NCBI RefSeq assembly: GCF_964275005.1 | Contig: NW_027307651.1 | Coordinates: 744,001-808,000, forward strand | Length of the DNA: 64,000 bases | Reading direction: 5' to 3' | From: Diadema setosum | Lineage: Eukaryota > Echinodermata > Echinoidea > Diadematoida > Diadematidae | Part shown: positions 24,101 to 34,068 of the stretch, one piece after another | How positions within the stretch are numbered: the first letter of the stretch is position 1 | How the letters are laid out: every line of letters begins with the position of its first letter | The notes under the pieces: generated by a model | What the model was told of the DNA's origin: nothing | The model's input: only the letters and a program-made list of their open reading frames with translations | Databases searched by the model: none | Translations under genes and position numbers: made by a program

Positions 24101-27100
24101 TGTCATACTACCTATACCTATAATACATCCTATTCCCAATGGATGAATCTGTTTCACATTCTTTATATACCCGCAAAATGTTGTAATGTATGAAGACTTG
24201 GTTACTGAAATTAAATCACAAATACCTTAATTAGGCCGAATAACATATGAAAATACGTCTTCATAACACAATTTGAAATTGTGAATAACTGAAAAATAAC
24301 TTAGGTAAGTTTATTTTTTAACACAGAAAGTTTGAACCCACCATAAATCTTTAGATTTCAATGTGTTTTATCTATATCCACTTCATTTCATCTTTTTCAA
24401 TTCAATTCAAAGGTTTTATTTTTACTTCTTTCAACAGAATGTACAAAAAGTATAAATTCGACATTCATTTGAAGGAATGATACATAGATAGCAAAGAATA
24501 ACATTTGTCAGAAGTCATTACAAAGTGAGGCATTCATCATGCAAACATATTACATTCTGCGAAAAAAGTTGTTGTACCCAGTCAAATCTTATCTTTTCTT
24601 TTTTGAATATTCATAAATAGGAATGAATATTTATGATAAAGAAACCAATGACGAACACGTAGCAGACCTATAATAAAACACGTTTTGTGGACGTTTATAA
24701 AGGACGAAGACGTAACAAATATAATAAAAACGTTTTGTAACGTCCATTGACGTTTTTAAAACGTTAAAAAAAAACTGTGCTTTGCGGTTAGTGCTAAGTT
24801 TCACCTTTGATGTTATATGTTTGTTTTAAAAACGTTCATCTTATACGAAGACGTACGGAACCTCAAAAAACACGTTTAGGAAAACGTTATGTGTTGGCTG
24901 GTTTGGCACCGGGAGGTCTAATCTGAGTAGGTAGTTTTGAGAAATGCAATTGCTTGATCATACAGTCAAGTAAGAGTCTATTTTATTATTAAAAAAAAAA
25001 CAAGATAAAAAAAAAGAAAACGTTAATTCGCTGACTAAAGACAAGGGCCTCTAACAATGGGATACTAAGTTTGTTCTATACGGTTGCACCCGTTCATATA
25101 GTCAACCACGTCTTTGGCACCACGCAAAAAATGAACAAACAAACAAACAAACAAAATTGATTTTGATTTTACAGATAGTTATCGACATGCTTAATGCCTT
25201 AACTCATGTCATAATTAAGTGAAGTGTGTTTGCTGTGTCTATATCAAATTTCAGGAAAACGTGATAATGTCGGTCTCATCGTTGGACTTGTCGTTGGTAT
25301 ACCTGCTGCCGTATTCATACTACCTCTCCTGGTTCGAAAGTTTCTGCAGAAACGTGATCAGAACTGCCTACCCCAAAAAGGTGTTGTTGTGTTTCTATAT
25401 CAATTCATTCATTTGTTTGATTATTTTCTTCATAAAACGCCGGGGTGAAATGGAATGAACTAGGATCTGTGTAACACTCTCCGCCCTTCGAATTGTAGCA
25501 TTACGATAGCCAGGTGAAGGAAAAATACGATCAACTCGCGCTCTCACAAGAATATGATTTTTAGAACCATTGTTAATTTTTTTTTTCCAGTTCCCGACGC
25601 ATCATCACCTTCCGCGCAGACAACAATGACTAGTGGAGATGACTGCAGAAAGTGGTACTCCGGGCAATGGGTAGACTTCAAATTGTGTTGCAGACGACTA
25701 AGGGACGTGTCCACACCACACGTGAGTATGAGGTGGCACGTGTAATGCAGCATCACTCCTCACTACATGCAGAAAAGCAGTTTATTAGGTGTTGTTAAAT
25801 TTCATCATGAGCGTTTTCTACCCTTCGATGACACTGAAAGCAATTAAATGGTCGAATGGACAATAATTGTTGATTTTACGAATGGCTTGCTGGCAGTCAG
25901 TGATACATCTGGAAGTTTTTGCGTGCTAAGAAAAAAAAAATGTCCAATTTGAATAAAACCATTTCTCCACAACCGGATAAGTTAAGAAATGGGATTCCTG
26001 TGCATGGCATAGCTGGAAATGTCATACAATTTATATTTCTTATGGATTTGTAACTTCATGAAATAAAGTCGAAAGAGATTCATTGCCAACTGCAATTCAA
26101 ATAGCTTTGTTAGAAATGACTGATATCATAACATTTTCTTGAACCTCCTACCCCACTCTTTGACTCCCCTACCCCACCCGAGGGAGCTTTTGTATTTTTG
26201 AGATTGATGCCCAAGTTTGTAGAATATTCAGAATATTGTAAAATATTGATGCACAATTTTGTGGAATATTTATAATATTGTAAATCCCCGAGTCCCGAGT
26301 CTAAATGTATGGATAGAAACCGAGCGGGGAAATGGTAGATTAAAAGAAGGGAACTTTTGAATTTATGTGAATTGAAGTTACAAATCTGACATTTTTTTGA
26401 TAAAATACTGTACTTAGAAACTCCAATCTCCCAAGTGTAGTTAGTGCATGGAAAGGGATCTAACGGGGAGGGTGTTGGAGGGGTACCCCTCCCACGCGAG
26501 GGAGGTTTTTGCATTTTGAGAATTTAAAATCTGTTGCACTATGGGTGAACTATTTGGACAGATCTTTATCAAAAGAGCAAGAAAACTTTCCTCATTTACG
26601 AATCATTTGGGGCAAAAATTACATGTTTCCCCCCTTTGTCCTTCATGATCGACGCCCCTGCATACGAGGGAATTGACGACGGAATGCAAATGAAAACATC
26701 TCGTAAACACATTTTTGATGGAATTTGGGAAGCTGTAAATCCCGAAAGTGTACTAAATTTATGGAGGGAAACCAAGCAGGGAAAACAAAAAGTTAATTAA
26801 AAGAAGATATCCCCTCTCACCCGACTGAACTTTTGCATTGTTTTTCTCTTTTTTTTTTTAGCTGAAACAACGGACACTTTTGATGAAACATTTTCTTATC
26901 TACCAATCCAAAAGAGTACCAAGTTTTACATGGCAAATGGACCGAATAGGGGAGGGTAGGATTTTGCATTTTCAGAATTGAAATTCAGCAATCTGGTGCA
27001 CAGGTGAGACACTTGGACAGTTTTCTATAAAAAAAAAAAATAATAATCACATCTCTGGAATTATGGGGGATTTATATGAGGACCGACGCCCCTGGTGCAG

Positions 27101-30100
27101 AGGGTGCACAGTAATGCGAGTTGTACGTTGTGCTGTGATGATATTGATCTGTTATTCAGTGCACTACGCTTTACTGTATGTGTTCATATAAGTGTACGAC
27201 ATAATCACATTGAACTCGTTATTCACAGTAGAGAAGAATAAAAATTGTGACATGAATCTACACTTCATTTCCTTTCATTTCTTTTTTTTTTCCATCTCCA
27301 ACAGAACTTGCATATACATTTTTTTTTTTCACATAAGATATAAGTAGGCCTACAAAATAAATGTCAACATCGCAAAATATCATAAATGAAATTTATGGAT
27401 ATACAAATGATATGGTGAAACAGAAAAAAGCACAAAGAACACTCTGAAGTGTAGAAAATTCAGGAGATGGGGAGGAATGCTGAAGAATCAATGCTTGTAG
27501 GTTGCATTCCCCTGAGCGAAATAAAACAATTATACATATTATATCATTGATCTTTTACTTTGTGGTATGCATGAAACTTAATTTACAGAATGAATTACAA
27601 GAACTACGAATAAAGACCTATAAAATAGCCGGACAAATAACACCACTAAGTCTCTGTAACGCAGAAGATATAGGACAAGAAGGAAGAGAGAGAGAGAGAC
27701 GAAGAAGAAGAACTTATAACATGATTGGAAAATAGGGGAAAATGGCGATGGTGAAGACAAGAGGCGAAAGGCAAATGAAAATCATTAGAATGACCAGTTG
27801 GGTATCTGTGGAAGGAGTTGTTTTATACAAACATGCAAATGAAAGTGGAAGGTAATAACTTGTTACTAAATATATACATGAATCGACCAAGATGGTTATG
27901 ATAATGATAAAGATCAGTTACTTTTAAATTCTTATTAAAAAAAAAACAGTCGGTATGAGATTTCCAAGATACATTGCAAATTATACGAAGTTTTTTTTTT
28001 TCTTTAAACGTAGCAGGCTATCATGATACATTATCGAATGAGTGTTTCCCCAAGCTATGATACCGTAATTAAGACAAGACAGAATCAAAGTTGAATATAA
28101 CATAAGGAGGGCAACTACACTGTATTATCAATATGTGTCCTCCACAAAAGTTTATTGTTAATTGTCAATCCTAAGAAATCCGTTGATGAGAATACTTCTA
28201 TAATGTCTAATCTCATGTGGGGTTTTTTTGTGGTCTGTGGTTCAGTAACAACTTTATTTCAACAGTATCTGAGAAAACATTGTTGAATCTATAAAAACAT
28301 AGCTGTTTCTTCTCTCTTTCAGCCAAGAATACCTTTCTGCTTGTACGCTCCTTACCGGTTCGCACTCGCCGCCTACTTCTTCGCGATTTTGATAGCTTAC
28401 GCTGTTTTCGCGGAAAAGACACTGGGTCCGAAGTTTGTCGTTTACCTCGAATTCTGGACTCTTCTCACCGCAACATGTTATGTTTGTTTTGCCTTCTTTA
28501 ATGTCGTGATGGACTGCATGAAGGGCAGGATGATTGCTGGACCTGAAGGTACAATTTTTTAAGTTTGGAGTAGGAAATGGCTTGGGAAGAAGGAAGCTAA
28601 CACAAATCCCAAAAAAAAAAGAGTCTGAAAAGAATATTTAACAGATATATTCCCCTGTCGATGCTTACTTTTTCGCAAGGGTTATTCATGGCAGGGTAAA
28701 AACTATCTTGAAACTTTTATACAGTCATGACAGTTACCCCTCTACAAAGTTTTACCTCAAGACGATATTTGTAACATGGATGACGTAATTAATTTTAAAG
28801 AGTTTTTGAAACTTTGTTGTGCTATATCATGATTATAATAATTCACAGTAATTCAAAAGCGCTTATCACATAAAAACGTCTCTAAGCGCCAATGATGCTA
28901 AAGAGGATAAACACACACACTTACACATAATATATACACTCAAAAATACAGAATTATGATGTCAATAAACAAACACAATGTATGACCTGTTTCTGTTATG
29001 GCTCATTATGACACTACTGTCTTTGGAAAGAATTGTGATTAATTTCACTCAGATTTTAACCCCTTCTGAAGAAGTCAACATGCTACTCAAGGATTCAAAT
29101 ATTTTCTTGCTGCATTTTTCTCCAAATTTTCATTTCATACAAAGCAGAGACAGTATAAAAAGTTGATAGGACCATGCTGCGCAAATTTTTACACTGGAAA
29201 CAGGCTTAAACAATGCCTATACGATGTAAGCACTTATTTTCAAAAACATGTTTTATGTATGTATCTTCAAAGAGTGCGACTCAAGATTACGTCGAGATTT
29301 TATAGGCTGTAGTCACAAATGGTAACAAATGAGTAAAGCAGAAACAGGATTAAAATTTCAGGATTAGGTGAGAAGTTTCGTCCAATACGCAGTATACAGC
29401 GTGAAATCATCAAATTCATCCTTTCTTTTTACAGCGCTCTTTATCTTCCAGCAAATAAATTTGTTGAAAATAGGAAGGAGAATTTCACAGAATTCCATTT
29501 TTCCATGATTAGTTTACATTCTTTTAACTTATCATTGACATAAATTTATGTGAAGGGTAATATTATTCCCCCTGCTTTCTGCAATAGGTAAAGTCAAATG
29601 TTCTTTCATTATGATAGAAAAGTGATGTGTTGAATTTTCTTTCTTTCTTTTTACATGTTCCTTATTGTGTTTAAACAATGATGTCATGAACTACAATAAT
29701 TAGTCTTCACTCTCCAGCACAGCGTTGACGACACCAAAATTTCATTAACTCGTATGTTTTAAAACGATCATCAGATTTTTCTTGTAATGTCGCTGATGTG
29801 TTCAACTATGTTTGTTTTCACTCCGTCCACGTTTATATTTTGATTTAGGTTTACTTTAACAACGTTCGTTGTACTTTCAGACAAATTTCCGTACCAGATA
29901 CAATGGTTTCTCTTCAACATCACCGCAGCCCCTTGCTTCATCGTAACTGTTTTCGACTTGTGGTTGTTGTTTTATGCGCCATTGGTCTGGGTACCGAAAT
30001 TGTTCATCGTCAGCATCTATCACCTTCCCGCTGCCATCTGCCTGATCGAAATCTTCGTCACGCTGATAGTTGTCCGCTTCGTGCACGTGATATACCCATT

Positions 30101-30326
30101 AATGTACCTGTTTATGTACTTCATCTTCGCTGTCATCTACTGGATGGCTGGGGGAACGGACCCGTTTGGAAACCCCTTCATTTATTCATTTCTCGACTTC
30201 CAAAACTCCCTCGGCATTGCAGCCGCAACTGTGGTAGCAGTGGCCTTTGGAACGCTGTTTTTTCAGGCCATTTTCAAGGGATTGTACGCCATCCGTGTAA
30301 AATGTATGGATAAGAGAAGAACATAA
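21063..30326 (+). CDS. copy B: intact Ig domain-Rolling stone-like membrane protein
   Basis: Six coding exons (21063-21135, 23092-23439, 25255-25380, 25591-25721, 28323-28548, 29881-30326) join to 1350 nt, 449 aa, with all GT-AG borders and no internal stop. Residues 1-24 form a signal peptide. Residues 26-135 form one Ig-like domain with Cys61, Trp74 and Cys116, an extra Cys35/Cys46 pair and N-glycosylation sites at Asn53 and Asn124. One span lies near 146-167, followed by KFLQKR. A cytosolic linker covers about 168-230. Six further spans lie near 232-256, 264-289, 310-333, 343-366, 371-391 and 412-438. The order YRF, RFVHVIYP, WMAGGTDPFG, FIY and FLDF matches the Rost family as I recall it. 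Family knowledge: Drosophila Rost acts in myoblast fusion. An Ig domain is not part of known Rost proteins to my knowledge. A surface recognition or fusion role is inference. An intron tail or gene-prediction error is unlikely because copies C and D keep the same exon order. Confidence 0.85.
21136..23091 (+). other. copy B intron 1
   Basis: Non-coding, 1956 bp. It contains a tRNA-Cys-like SINE (22528-22601), the CTCAAGCTTTCGACTGAG repeat near 22713 and an (AT)n run near 22950-22971. Nothing else was recognised. Confidence 0.7.
22528..22601 (+). mobile_element. tRNA-Cys-like SINE head
   Basis: TAGGTCAGTGGGTAGAGCA resembles a tRNA box A, GGCTGCAATGC puts GCA in the anticodon position, and CCCGGGTTCGAATCCCG is a good box B. 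The acceptor arms pair weakly and there is no flanking Pol III terminator close by, so a SINE or tRNA pseudogene is favoured. Confidence 0.5.
23092..23439 (+). CDS. copy B exon 2: Ig-like domain
   Basis: A single symmetrical phase 1-1 exon coding for the whole domain. The string LTCVLSGSKPGISMMW followed by RTFTCLATG gives the canonical Cys-Trp-Cys pattern with a C1-set flavour (CxVSGxKP). The extra Cys pair lies before the B strand. Splice borders are CCTATAG|CG and TCAG|GTTTGC. Confidence 0.85.
23566..24901. mobile_element. ACGT-rich TIR element in intron 2
   Basis: The left end CCAGCTAACATTTGGACG and the right end, read in reverse, CCAGCCAACACATAACG form imperfect TIRs. Both terminal thirds are packed with ACGT cores (more than fifteen in the left arm), mostly as AACGTT, GGACGTT or GAACGTC. 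The central third is AT-rich with no open frame. Similar AACGTT-packed MITEs occur in other aquatic animals as far as I recall; superfamily not determined. Confidence 0.7.
25255..25380 (+). CDS. copy B exon 3: single membrane span
   Basis: Encodes NVGLIVGLVVGIPAAVFILP and then a basic juxtamembrane stretch (RKFLQKR). Glycine spacing (GLxxGLxxG) suits helix packing. It is a symmetrical phase 1-1 exon. The acceptor ATATCAAATTTCAG is identical in copies B, C and D; the donor AAAAG|GTGTTG is weak. Confidence 0.8.
25591..25721 (+). CDS. copy B exon 4: cytosolic linker
   Basis: A Ser/Thr/Pro-rich start followed by KWYSGQWVDFKLCCRRLRDV, which occupies the place of the short N-terminal cytosolic stretch in ordinary Rost proteins. 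The exon begins in phase 1 and ends in phase 0 (CCACAC|GTGAGT). Confidence 0.75.
25722..28322 (+). other. copy B intron 4 with diverged repeats
   Basis: A GCGAGGGAGGTTTTTGCATTT-type repeat is present in at least two diverged tandem units within about 26130-27110, each closing near GACGCCCCTG. AT-rich and purine-rich stretches follow (GAGAGAGAGA near 27690). No exon was recognised on either strand. Confidence 0.5.
28323..28548 (+). CDS. copy B exon 5: Rost-like spans 1-2
   Basis: Encodes PRIPFCLYAPYRFALAAYFF and continues through two spans. The family-typical Y-L-T-x-W string appears here as YLEFW. The acceptor is TTCTCTCTTTCAG and the donor GAAG|GTACAA. Confidence 0.85.
28549..29880 (+). other. 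copy B intron 5
   Basis: A (AC)n-rich patch near 28911 followed by an ATTATGATGTCAATAAACAA stretch has recognisable counterparts at the same place in copies C (near 48840-48930) and D (near 61532-61615). This shows that introns were duplicated together with exons. Confidence 0.65.
29881..30326 (+). CDS. copy B exon 6: Rost-like spans 3-6 and stop
   Basis: Starts D302 and runs to Thr449. Carries YQIQWFLFN, CLIEIFVTLIVVRFVHVIYP and MAGGTDPFGNPFIYSFLDF. The stop in CMDKRRT-stop is early: bases after it would continue into the VELEALT-like tail present in copies C and D, so copy B has lost about 16-20 tail residues. Confidence 0.88.
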
Positions 30327-30446
30327 GCCGTTCCTCCTACAACGGAGGTGGAAACAGAAGAGCTCGAAAGACTTTCCGTTTAGGCCAGTGTCGTATGCAC
30401 TGGCGAGGATAAAGAAGGGCTCTGCTCTAGCTGCGAGTAGTTGACA

Positions 30447-30452
30447 AATAAA
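30447..30452 (+). terminator. polyadenylation signal of copy B
   Basis: An AATAAA hexamer lies about 120 nt after the stop codon and just before an A-rich and (AT)n stretch. Confidence 0.55.
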
Positions 30453-30460
30453 AGAAAAAA

Positions 30461-30477
<17 letters not shown>

Positions 30478-30517
<40 letters not shown>
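30478..30517. repeat. (AT)n microsatellite
   Basis: Uninterrupted AT repeat directly after the 3' end of copy B. A (GT)n run follows at about 30744-30785. Confidence 0.9.
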
Positions 30518-30520
<3 letters not shown>

Positions 30521-30742
30521 TTTTCTTGCCCTTGTCAATGAGCAGTGGCTGGCAGTAGCTCAGCATCATGTGCTGTGGCCCCTGCTTCCTCTCGATAGTC
30601 CGCTTCTCCTCCCCTCCTGCCTTTTCTTCTTTGCCCTACGTCCTCCCTCCTCCATCTGACCTGTTCCTTCCCTTTGTCTCATTGTTTGTCTTGTCAACGT
30701 TCTTGTTTACTGTGAGCGTCTTGTACCTATGTGTGTTGCGTC

Positions 30743-30776
<34 letters not shown>

Positions 30777-31293
30777 TGTGTGTGTTTCTAAACTTCTTTT
30801 ACATTTATTGTATTGTAAGTTCAATGTAAAGCGGCCCACATTCCTACAGTCTTGTCTTTAACGTGGGTCCCTCTTTTCCATTAACGCAGTTATTTTGAAC
30901 AGTAAGTTTCAGAGTATATGCATTTTTCAAAGTAATACATTGTTTAATTTTCTCTTTGAATTTGTGCGACAACAAACATGTGTTTCATTAAATAACATTT
31001 CATTTCTTCTTCGTTTCTGTGTTCATTCCTACATGGACGTAAAATTCGTAATTTGCAACAAATTGCACATTTCGAAAATAAGAAGGAATACGATTTGTGT
31101 GTGGTATTATGACTTGTGCTCAAAGTAACCAAGGGGTAAAAATGGCCACAATTGCAGTTTTGACATGTTTCCCGTGTTGAAGTTTACGTTAAGATATTGA
31201 ATCCTACACCCAATATGCTTTCATTCACGGTTGAAAGAGCACACAATGAAACAAAGACAAAAATATTATTGAAAGTATACAATAATGTGGAAT

Positions 31294-31769
31294 GTGCATC
31301 ACAAAATCAACAAAAAGTCGCACCACTTGATTTACATGAAACGGATTGAGCAAGTCAATTTTTAGTTTTCCACATTTTCTGAAAGAGCTTATCTTCTCTA
31401 CCTTTTTCTTGAAGTTGGAATGATGCAATGAATTGGAAAATGGGTTTTCAGTAGTCTTCCCTTCATCCCCATTTTGATGATATAGCGTGATCAGGTATGT
31501 CTTTAAACAATCGATTCGTATCAGCAAAATATTTTGTAACAATAGTAAAAAAAAAAAAAAAAAAAAAAACGATTAACTAATAATAAAGGTGACGCATTAG
31601 TGTTCTTGGGCCTCAACGCGCATTCCGGAACATTTAAGTAAGTTGGAGATACTGCATCATTGAAAGTAGAAGGTTCAAATTTAAAATTCAGCTCGATTTA
31701 CATATATGTTGATACTTCCCCTATATCAAGAGCATCACTAGTCCGTGCATCATTTTACTGCACTGTCAC
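31294..31769. mobile_element. GTGAC-type TIR element, diverged copy
   Basis: Begins GTGCATCACAAAATCAACAA and AAAGTCGCAC, resembling the left end of the copy at 57408; the right end is near GCACTGTCAC. Divergence suggests an old copy, and the ends are approximate. Confidence 0.45.
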
Positions 31770-32314
31770 AAATTTTTAGATAAAAGTATTTCAGAAATAA
31801 TTTTCCAAGACAGTCAGTTTCATCTAATCGTAATAGACCTACTTCACTCTTTACGGTTATTCGAAATTCGTCTTGTAATAATGCTACCATGCGGGGTAGT
31901 GTTAACACTACACACACTTTCAAGAGAATGCTTACAATGCACTATGTTTTAGGATTTTTCGTTTACTCTTGATGCATTTTATTGAGAACAAAATTCCATT
32001 TTCCGACGATACATTGGTTTGGAATACAAGCTTCTTCGATATGTTAAATGCATCAATGACTAGCTCTAGATCTCTTTATCTCTGGTCGGATGAAGTTTAA
32101 TAAATATTTAGAAACTGTTTGGTTGAAACTAATGTGTATATCTTCATGGATAATTAACACTGCTAAATGCATTTCTGGATTCTTCATGATTCAACTTTTT
32201 TTTTTCTACTTTGAATTGGTATCTATATCATGTCGGGAAATAATCTACTTAAATCGCTGAAATTATTCAAATACATATCCAAAAAATTGCCGCGATATAT
32301 TTTTGCTTAGATAT

Positions 32315-32577
32315 GAAGAGTTTTTTTTTTTTTCGCAAAAACCAACAAGTCAATTTTTTTAAGATTTTGAAGTACGGTCACTGTCATAAAGTACAAAATA
32401 ATGCCTTTCAAAATGATATATTGGTCTCTACATTCAAAGAACATTTTTTGAAGTTATGGTCAAAAGAAGCAAACACTTTCTTATTACTCTCTTTATTTTT
32501 TCGTGACCTTTAATGACCTCTCCATTTGACAAATATGGATTTATCGGTTTTTGCGAACAAACTCTTCATTTGTAGAT
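32315..32577. mobile_element. GAAGAGTTTG-ended MITE, copy 1
   Basis: Ends GAAGAG and CTCTTC with TTATCGGTTTTTGCGAACAA inside the right end. The body matches the copy at 46659 (TGAAGTACGGTCACTGTCATAAAG-like, here with changes). Flanks are ATAT on the left only. It is the most diverged of three copies. Confidence 0.65.
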
Positions 32578-33412
32578 GCAGACTAAAAAGGATGGTACAG
32601 TTTCGGTTGAGATGGGTTTCAGGTTTCCAAATTTTTATTTATTTATTTTTTTTTTGGTGATGATATTTTGAGATAATTAGGAACTTCTTATCAAATATGT
32701 GAAAAAGCATAAGCATATATTTTTAAGAGGAATTCAATTCAAATTTTTGCGAGAAAAAACAATGGTTTTGAAATGGTTGAGATATCTATAACAAAGAAAT
32801 CCTAATAAAAGATGAAACCCATCTTTTTAGGGTCACTTTGTTTTTCTTTGATTTTGGATATCTCATCTATTTCAAACCAATTTCATAAAATGAATTTTGA
32901 ATTTCTTTATATGGAATTGTTTGCTTTTTAGTATTTCATTAAGTGGTTTCTAAGCATCTCGCAAAAGTTACAAGCTGAATCCTCACCACAACCAAAACTA
33001 GACTCTCCCTTTAATGATTGCTCAAACTGTAAGTGAACTTATCGTTTGTTTGTTTTGTTTTTTTCGCTCTACTTTGTTACGTCGTGCATTGCGTTGTAAT
33101 TTATTTTCAGATCCAATACATTGAGTTTGGTTAATCAAATCAGCTTCAGGCACTATTGTGTCATCCTCCTTTTATCTTTGACTGTTATTTCTGTGCTTAC
33201 CCTTTTAATGGTGTTTGAAACTTTGAACCTACGATTACGATGCACACTGAATTAAACTAAATTAAGAATGCCACGCAACTGCATGGGAAAAAATAGACTA
33301 CGGTACTGCGCCTTCTTCTTCTTTTTTATGTTGATTGGTTAATAAAGGTTTTTACAAGTCTTTCTGTCTGAATGTCTGAATGCAGCTTTTCTTGTTTTCC
33401 CCTCACACACAA

Positions 33413-33460
<48 letters not shown>

Positions 33461-33708
33461 GAAGAGTTTGTTTGCAAAAACCGATAAGTCCATATTTGCC
33501 AAATGGAGATACTTTGCGATTAAAGGTCAAGAAAAATAAAGAGAATAATAAGAAAAATTTTGCTTCTTCTGATCATATCTTCAAAATTATAGCTTTATAT
33601 GTAGTAACCAATATATCATTTAAAAGGTATTATTTTGTACTTTATGACAGAGATCTTACTTCAAAATCTTCAAAAATGGACTTATCGGTTTTTGCAAACA
33701 AACCCTTC
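33461..33708. mobile_element. GAAGAGTTTG-ended MITE, copy 2, inside (AT)n
   Basis: Left GAAGAGTTTGTTTGCAAAAA pairs with right TTTTTGCAAACAAACCCTTC, followed by a shared CCGATAAGTCCAT inward. The element directly follows (AC)n(AT)n and is directly followed by ATATATA. It is in the opposite orientation to the copy at 46659. Confidence 0.8.
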
Positions 33709-34009
33709 ATATATATACATCTATAGATTGTAGTAGTTTTATTATGTATATATATATATATATATATATATAAGTATATATAATATAATATCATATTAAC
33801 ATTTACATAAGTATTGCACGCAAGTGAACTCACGTCATCTAAACTGTGTCTGAGATTGCGGTTGCGTTTATATAACTATCGAAACGTTGTCTTGTAATTA
33901 TAAAGCTTAGTTTAGAATTGCACCTCCACATGCAGAGCGTTTCAAAGCCGCTTTTCTAACCAGAAAAGTTTTAAGCCAGAAATGTCTCCTTAACCCGTTT
34001 AGGACGTGT

Positions 34010-34068
34010 CCCGAGTATACTCGGGCTGACGTTTTCCAGGCTGTGGACTGGTCCCGAGTATACTCGGG
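34010..34068. repeat. two subterminal 16-bp palindromes
   Basis: CCCGAGTATACTCGGG occurs perfectly at 34010-34025 and again at 34053-34068, 17 bp inside the left end. Paired palindromes so near one terminus suggest transposase or host-factor binding sites; no matching pair was seen at the right end. Confidence 0.85.

Larger units (their letters stand above)
30518..33989. other. intergenic between copy B and the 7.5-kb element
   Basis: No exon recognised. It holds a (GT)n tract, one GTGAC-type TIR element (31294-31769), two copies of a microsatellite-associated MITE (32315-32577, 33461-33708) and AT-rich sequence. Confidence 0.6.

Noticed and set aside
26110-26514. 134-codon minus-strand frame in copy B intron 4
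   Set aside because: It spans the diverged GAGGG/ACCCC repeat, has no recognisable domain and is not kept in the intron of copies C or D.
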